Origin: Methanoregula sp.
GTDB lineage: Archaea > Halobacteriota > Methanomicrobia > Methanomicrobiales > Methanospirillaceae
Direction of reading: 5' to 3'
DNA length: 7,270 nt
Assembly (NCBI GenBank): GCA_023228295.1
Contig: JALOBP010000049.1
Location: 1-7,270, forward strand
In this document: positions 5,336-7,270 of the stretch, one piece after another
How the letters are laid out: each line of letters begins with the position of its first letter
Numbering within the stretch: the stretch's first letter is position 1
Translations under genes and position numbers: made by a program
The notes under the pieces: model-generated
Told to the model about the DNA's origin: nothing
The model's input: only the letters and a program-made list of their open reading frames with translations
Database searches by the model: none

Positions 5336-7101
5336 TTCTTTCCCTCCCGGACAATTGCCCCGAAAGGACAGAGATCCGCGCAGACTGCACAACCGTTGCA
5401 GAGCTCGTTGATGCGTGCATTCTCATCCGCAAACTCGATTGCGGGGCAGCCGAACCGCACACAGGTACCGCAGCCGTTGCAGGCCACCGTATCGACCATG
5501 TACTTTCCGCGCTTCACCCCGTTGCGCCGGGCCATGATCACGCACATCTGTTTTGCGATGATCACTTTTACGCCACTGCGCTTCTTTGCTTCATGCAGGA
5601 GATTGACCATCCCCGTTACATCGTACGGATCGACGGATTCAACGAACGTGGCACCGCAGGCACGACAGATTGCTTCCAGGGAGACGGGCGGGCTCTCGAC
5701 ACCACATGCCGTTGCTCCGGTGTTCGGGTTTGGCTGGTGGCCGGTCATTGCGGTGATGCGGTTGTCGAGGATTACGACAGTCATGTTCGCACCGTTATAG
5801 ACCGCGTTCAGCAGCCCCTGGATGCCCGTGTGGAGGAACGTTGAGTCCCCGATAGTGCAGATGACATCGCGCGGTTCACCGGTATGAGCGATACCGCTTG
5901 CAACCGTGATGGACGCGCCCATACAGATGGTCATATCGACAGCCCCGAGCTGGAGCCCGAGAGTGTAGCATCCGATGTCGCTTGGGTAGATGGCATCCAT
6001 GAACACCTTCTTAATCGCGTAGAACGCGCTGCGGTGGAGGCAACCCGCGCAGAGAATTGGAGGACGGGCGGGGACATCCGGCACGGGCTGGACCACCGGA
6101 TACGGATTCCTGACAGAAAATCCTGCCTTCTCCATGATCGCGGCAACTGCCGTTGGTGAAAGTTCACCCTCGTACGGGGCATATCCATTCTTCTTGCCAA
6201 AAACCGGAACGGTTCCCGCAACCTGCCGGACGGTCTCCTCGACTTCCGGTGCCAGTTCCTCGATAATGAGCACATTCTCGTGCTTCCGGACAAAACCGGC
6301 CAGCCAGTCCTCGTCGATCGGGTAGGCACCAATCTTCATGAACGAGACACCGTCGGGCAGTAATTCCTCAACATAGGATGCCCCGATCCCGCTTGCAATG
6401 ACAGCAGTCTTCCCCTTAATCTCGTAGTGGTTGAACCCGAGTTCCACGAGCCGTTTTTTCAGCGCGGGCTGTTTCTCGTTGAGCTTCTTATGCAGGATCC
6501 GCGTATGGACAGGAATGACTACGTACTGTCGCGGGTCTTTGTGGAATTCACCTTTGCGCGTACTTTTGACGACATCTCCCAGTTCCACATCGCCTTTGGA
6601 ATGGCAGATGCGAGTGGTGGGGCGGAAGATGACCGGCAGCCCGAACTCCTCGGAAAGGGCGAACGCTTTGGGAATCATGTCATGCGCTTCCTGCACACCG
6701 GATGGGTCGAGACAGGGCACCCGCGCAAAGTGGGCATAGCACCGCGTGTCCTGCTCGTTCTGGGAACTATGGGCGAACGGGTCATCGGCGCTCATGATTA
6801 CCAGCCCGCCGGTCACACCGGTGTAGGCGCTGGTCATCAGCGGGTCGGCTGCTACGTTCAGTCCCACGTGCTTCATGGTGCAGAGTGCGCGGACACCGCA
6901 CCATGCAGCTGCGAGCGCGTTTTCGAGCGCTACCTTCTCGTTCACCGACCATTCAAGGTAATACGAACGGTCCGGCTGCATGCGCAGGGTGTCGACTACC
7001 TCGGATGAGGGGGTGCCGGGATACCCGGACACAAAATCCACGCCTGCTTCAAGGCATGCATAGGCGATTGCTTCATTTCCCAAAAGATACCGTCTTTCCA
7101 T
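5332..7101 (-). CDS. iorA: Indolepyruvate:ferredoxin oxidoreductase, alpha subunit
   Basis: IorA carries the thiamine diphosphate active site and the electron-exit clusters of the cytoplasmic IorAB enzyme. The N-terminus has YLLGNEAIA and the pyrimidine-binding-type segment SGYPGTPSSEV. The thiamine diphosphate site is IGDSTFLHTGIQG, with Gly418-Asp419-Ser420, followed by the distal DNRITAMTGHQPNP. The C-terminus is a bacterial-type ferredoxin domain with two [4Fe-4S] motifs. Their cysteines are 541, 544, 547 and 552, then 568, 571, 574 and 578, all present. The length (589 residues) is near the family norm. ATG 7101 is chosen because the family usually begins a few residues before the LLGNEA motif. 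An in-frame ATG at 7119 would add six residues; neither start has a strong ribosome binding site. The gene overlaps iorB by four bases (ATGA) and is first in a three-gene operon. Substrate preference among aryl pyruvates cannot be told from sequence. Confidence 0.95.
   Translation of the reverse strand: MERRYLLGNEAIAYACLEAGVDFVSGYPGTPSSEVVDTLRMQPDRSYYLEWSVNEKVALENALAAAWCGVRALCTMKHVGLNVAADPLMTSAYTGVTGGLVIMSADDPFAHSSQNEQDTRCYAHFARVPCLDPSGVQEAHDMIPKAFALSEEFGLPVIFRPTTRICHSKGDVELGDVVKSTRKGEFHKDPRQYVVIPVHTRILHKKLNEKQPALKKRLVELGFNHYEIKGKTAVIASGIGASYVEELLPDGVSFMKIGAYPIDEDWLAGFVRKHENVLIIEELAPEVEETVRQVAGTVPVFGKKNGYAPYEGELSPTAVAAIMEKAGFSVRNPYPVVQPVPDVPARPPILCAGCLHRSAFYAIKKVFMDAIYPSDIGCYTLGLQLGAVDMTICMGASITVASGIAHTGEPRDVICTIGDSTFLHTGIQGLLNAVYNGANMTVVILDNRITAMTGHQPNPNTGATACGVESPPVSLEAICRACGATFVESVDPYDVTGMVNLLHEAKKRSGVKVIIAKQMCVIMARRNGVKRGKYMVDTVACNGCGTCVRFGCPAIEFADENARINELCNGCAVCADLCPFGAIVREGKK
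5343..5347 (-). promoter_or_regulatory. Ribosome binding site of iorB
   Basis: On the minus strand GGAGG lies seven bases before ATG 5335 and inside the last codons of iorA. It decides the iorB start against the upstream in-frame ATG at 5392. Together with the ATGA overlap, it suggests that IorA and IorB are made at matched rates. Confidence 0.7.
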
Positions 7102-7183
7102 GATCCCAATTCCGTACATATACCGTGATTTTCTCTGACATATCCCTATCTGATTGATCCGGATGGGGGCGGGGATTCACAAC

Positions 7184-7192
7184 CTATAAAAA
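7184..7192. promoter_or_regulatory. AT-rich TATA-like box between iorA and the right-edge tRNA
   Basis: The intergenic stretch 7102-7235 holds one clear TATA-like element. It reads CTATAAAAA on the plus strand and TTTTTATAG on the minus strand. In the minus direction it would start RNA near 7161, giving iorA a leader of about 40-60 bases. In the plus direction it would start RNA near 7214, about 22 bases before the tRNA. Which gene uses it, or whether both do, cannot be settled by eye. Nothing else recognisable lies in this spacer. Confidence 0.4.
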
Positions 7193-7235
7193 CTCTGATG
7201 GAGTAGTTATTAGGGTAAAATTCAGGCAAACTTTT

Positions 7236-7270
7236 GGGCCCGTAGCATAGCCCGGTGGTGCGCCCGGCTG
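7236..7270 (+). tRNA. tRNA, partial at the window edge; probably tRNA-Ile (GAU)
   Basis: The last 35 bases have the 5' half of a tRNA: acceptor strand GGGCCCG, TA at positions 8-9, a D arm GCAT...GTGC with the AGCCCGGTG loop, base 26 G, anticodon 5' stem CCCGG, then C-T. The next base, the first of the anticodon, is G; the sequence ends there. An anticodon starting with G, together with this acceptor and stem, resembles archaeal tRNA-Ile(GAU). Arg(GCG) or Ala(GGC) cannot be excluded because the other two anticodon bases are missing. Confidence 0.8.

Noticed and set aside
5213..5844. Two overlapping plus-strand frames of about 195 codons
   Set aside because: Both are antisense to the 3' half of iorA, whose cysteine motifs and thiamine site are intact; the translations resemble no family.

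Overview
The window looks like a chromosomal segment of a methanogenic euryarchaeon, most probably in or near the Methanomicrobiales (Methanoregula-like). That placement is inference from gene content and style. The supporting signs are an archaeal Nop5, a Cbf5-type pseudouridine synthase, indolepyruvate:ferredoxin oxidoreductase (IOR), tRNAs without an encoded CCA, and TATA-type promoter elements. There is no integrase, transposase, CRISPR array or phage gene.

Layout. At the left edge (1-609, minus) is the N-terminal part of nop5, the box C/D RNP scaffold protein, running off the window. It is preceded by a minus-strand TctA-family (DUF112) membrane protein (675-1886). An 80-base intergenic region separates that gene from a divergent plus-strand gene (1967-3727). 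This gene encodes one 586-residue polypeptide combining an N-terminal uroporphyrinogen-III synthase (HemD) with a C-terminal Cbf5/TruB pseudouridine synthase plus PUA domain and a basic tail. A tRNA-Ser(GGA) gene follows at 3763-3846. Next comes a non-coding stretch with two G/C-rich hairpins that probably separates converging transcription units.

The right half is a compact minus-strand operon read from right to left: iorA (5332-7101), iorB (4751-5335) and a beta-type DNA methyltransferase (4023-4751). Consecutive genes overlap by 4 and 1 bases (ATGA and TGATG). The operon ends at a hairpin plus U-tract formed by the last codons of the methyltransferase gene. Beyond iorA, a second tRNA gene, probably tRNA-Ile(GAU), starts at 7236 and is cut by the window edge.

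Functional themes. Core proteins of both guide-RNA modification machineries (Nop5 for box C/D, Cbf5 for H/ACA) lie within 2 kb. HemD makes the precursor of siroheme, cobamides and coenzyme F430, so its fusion to Cbf5 joins tetrapyrrole synthesis and RNA modification in one protein. IorAB interconverts aryl pyruvates and aryl-acetyl-CoAs with ferredoxin. The most notable points are the HemD-Cbf5 fusion, the methyltransferase coupled to iorAB with no visible restriction partner, and the TctA homologue lacking TctB and TctC.
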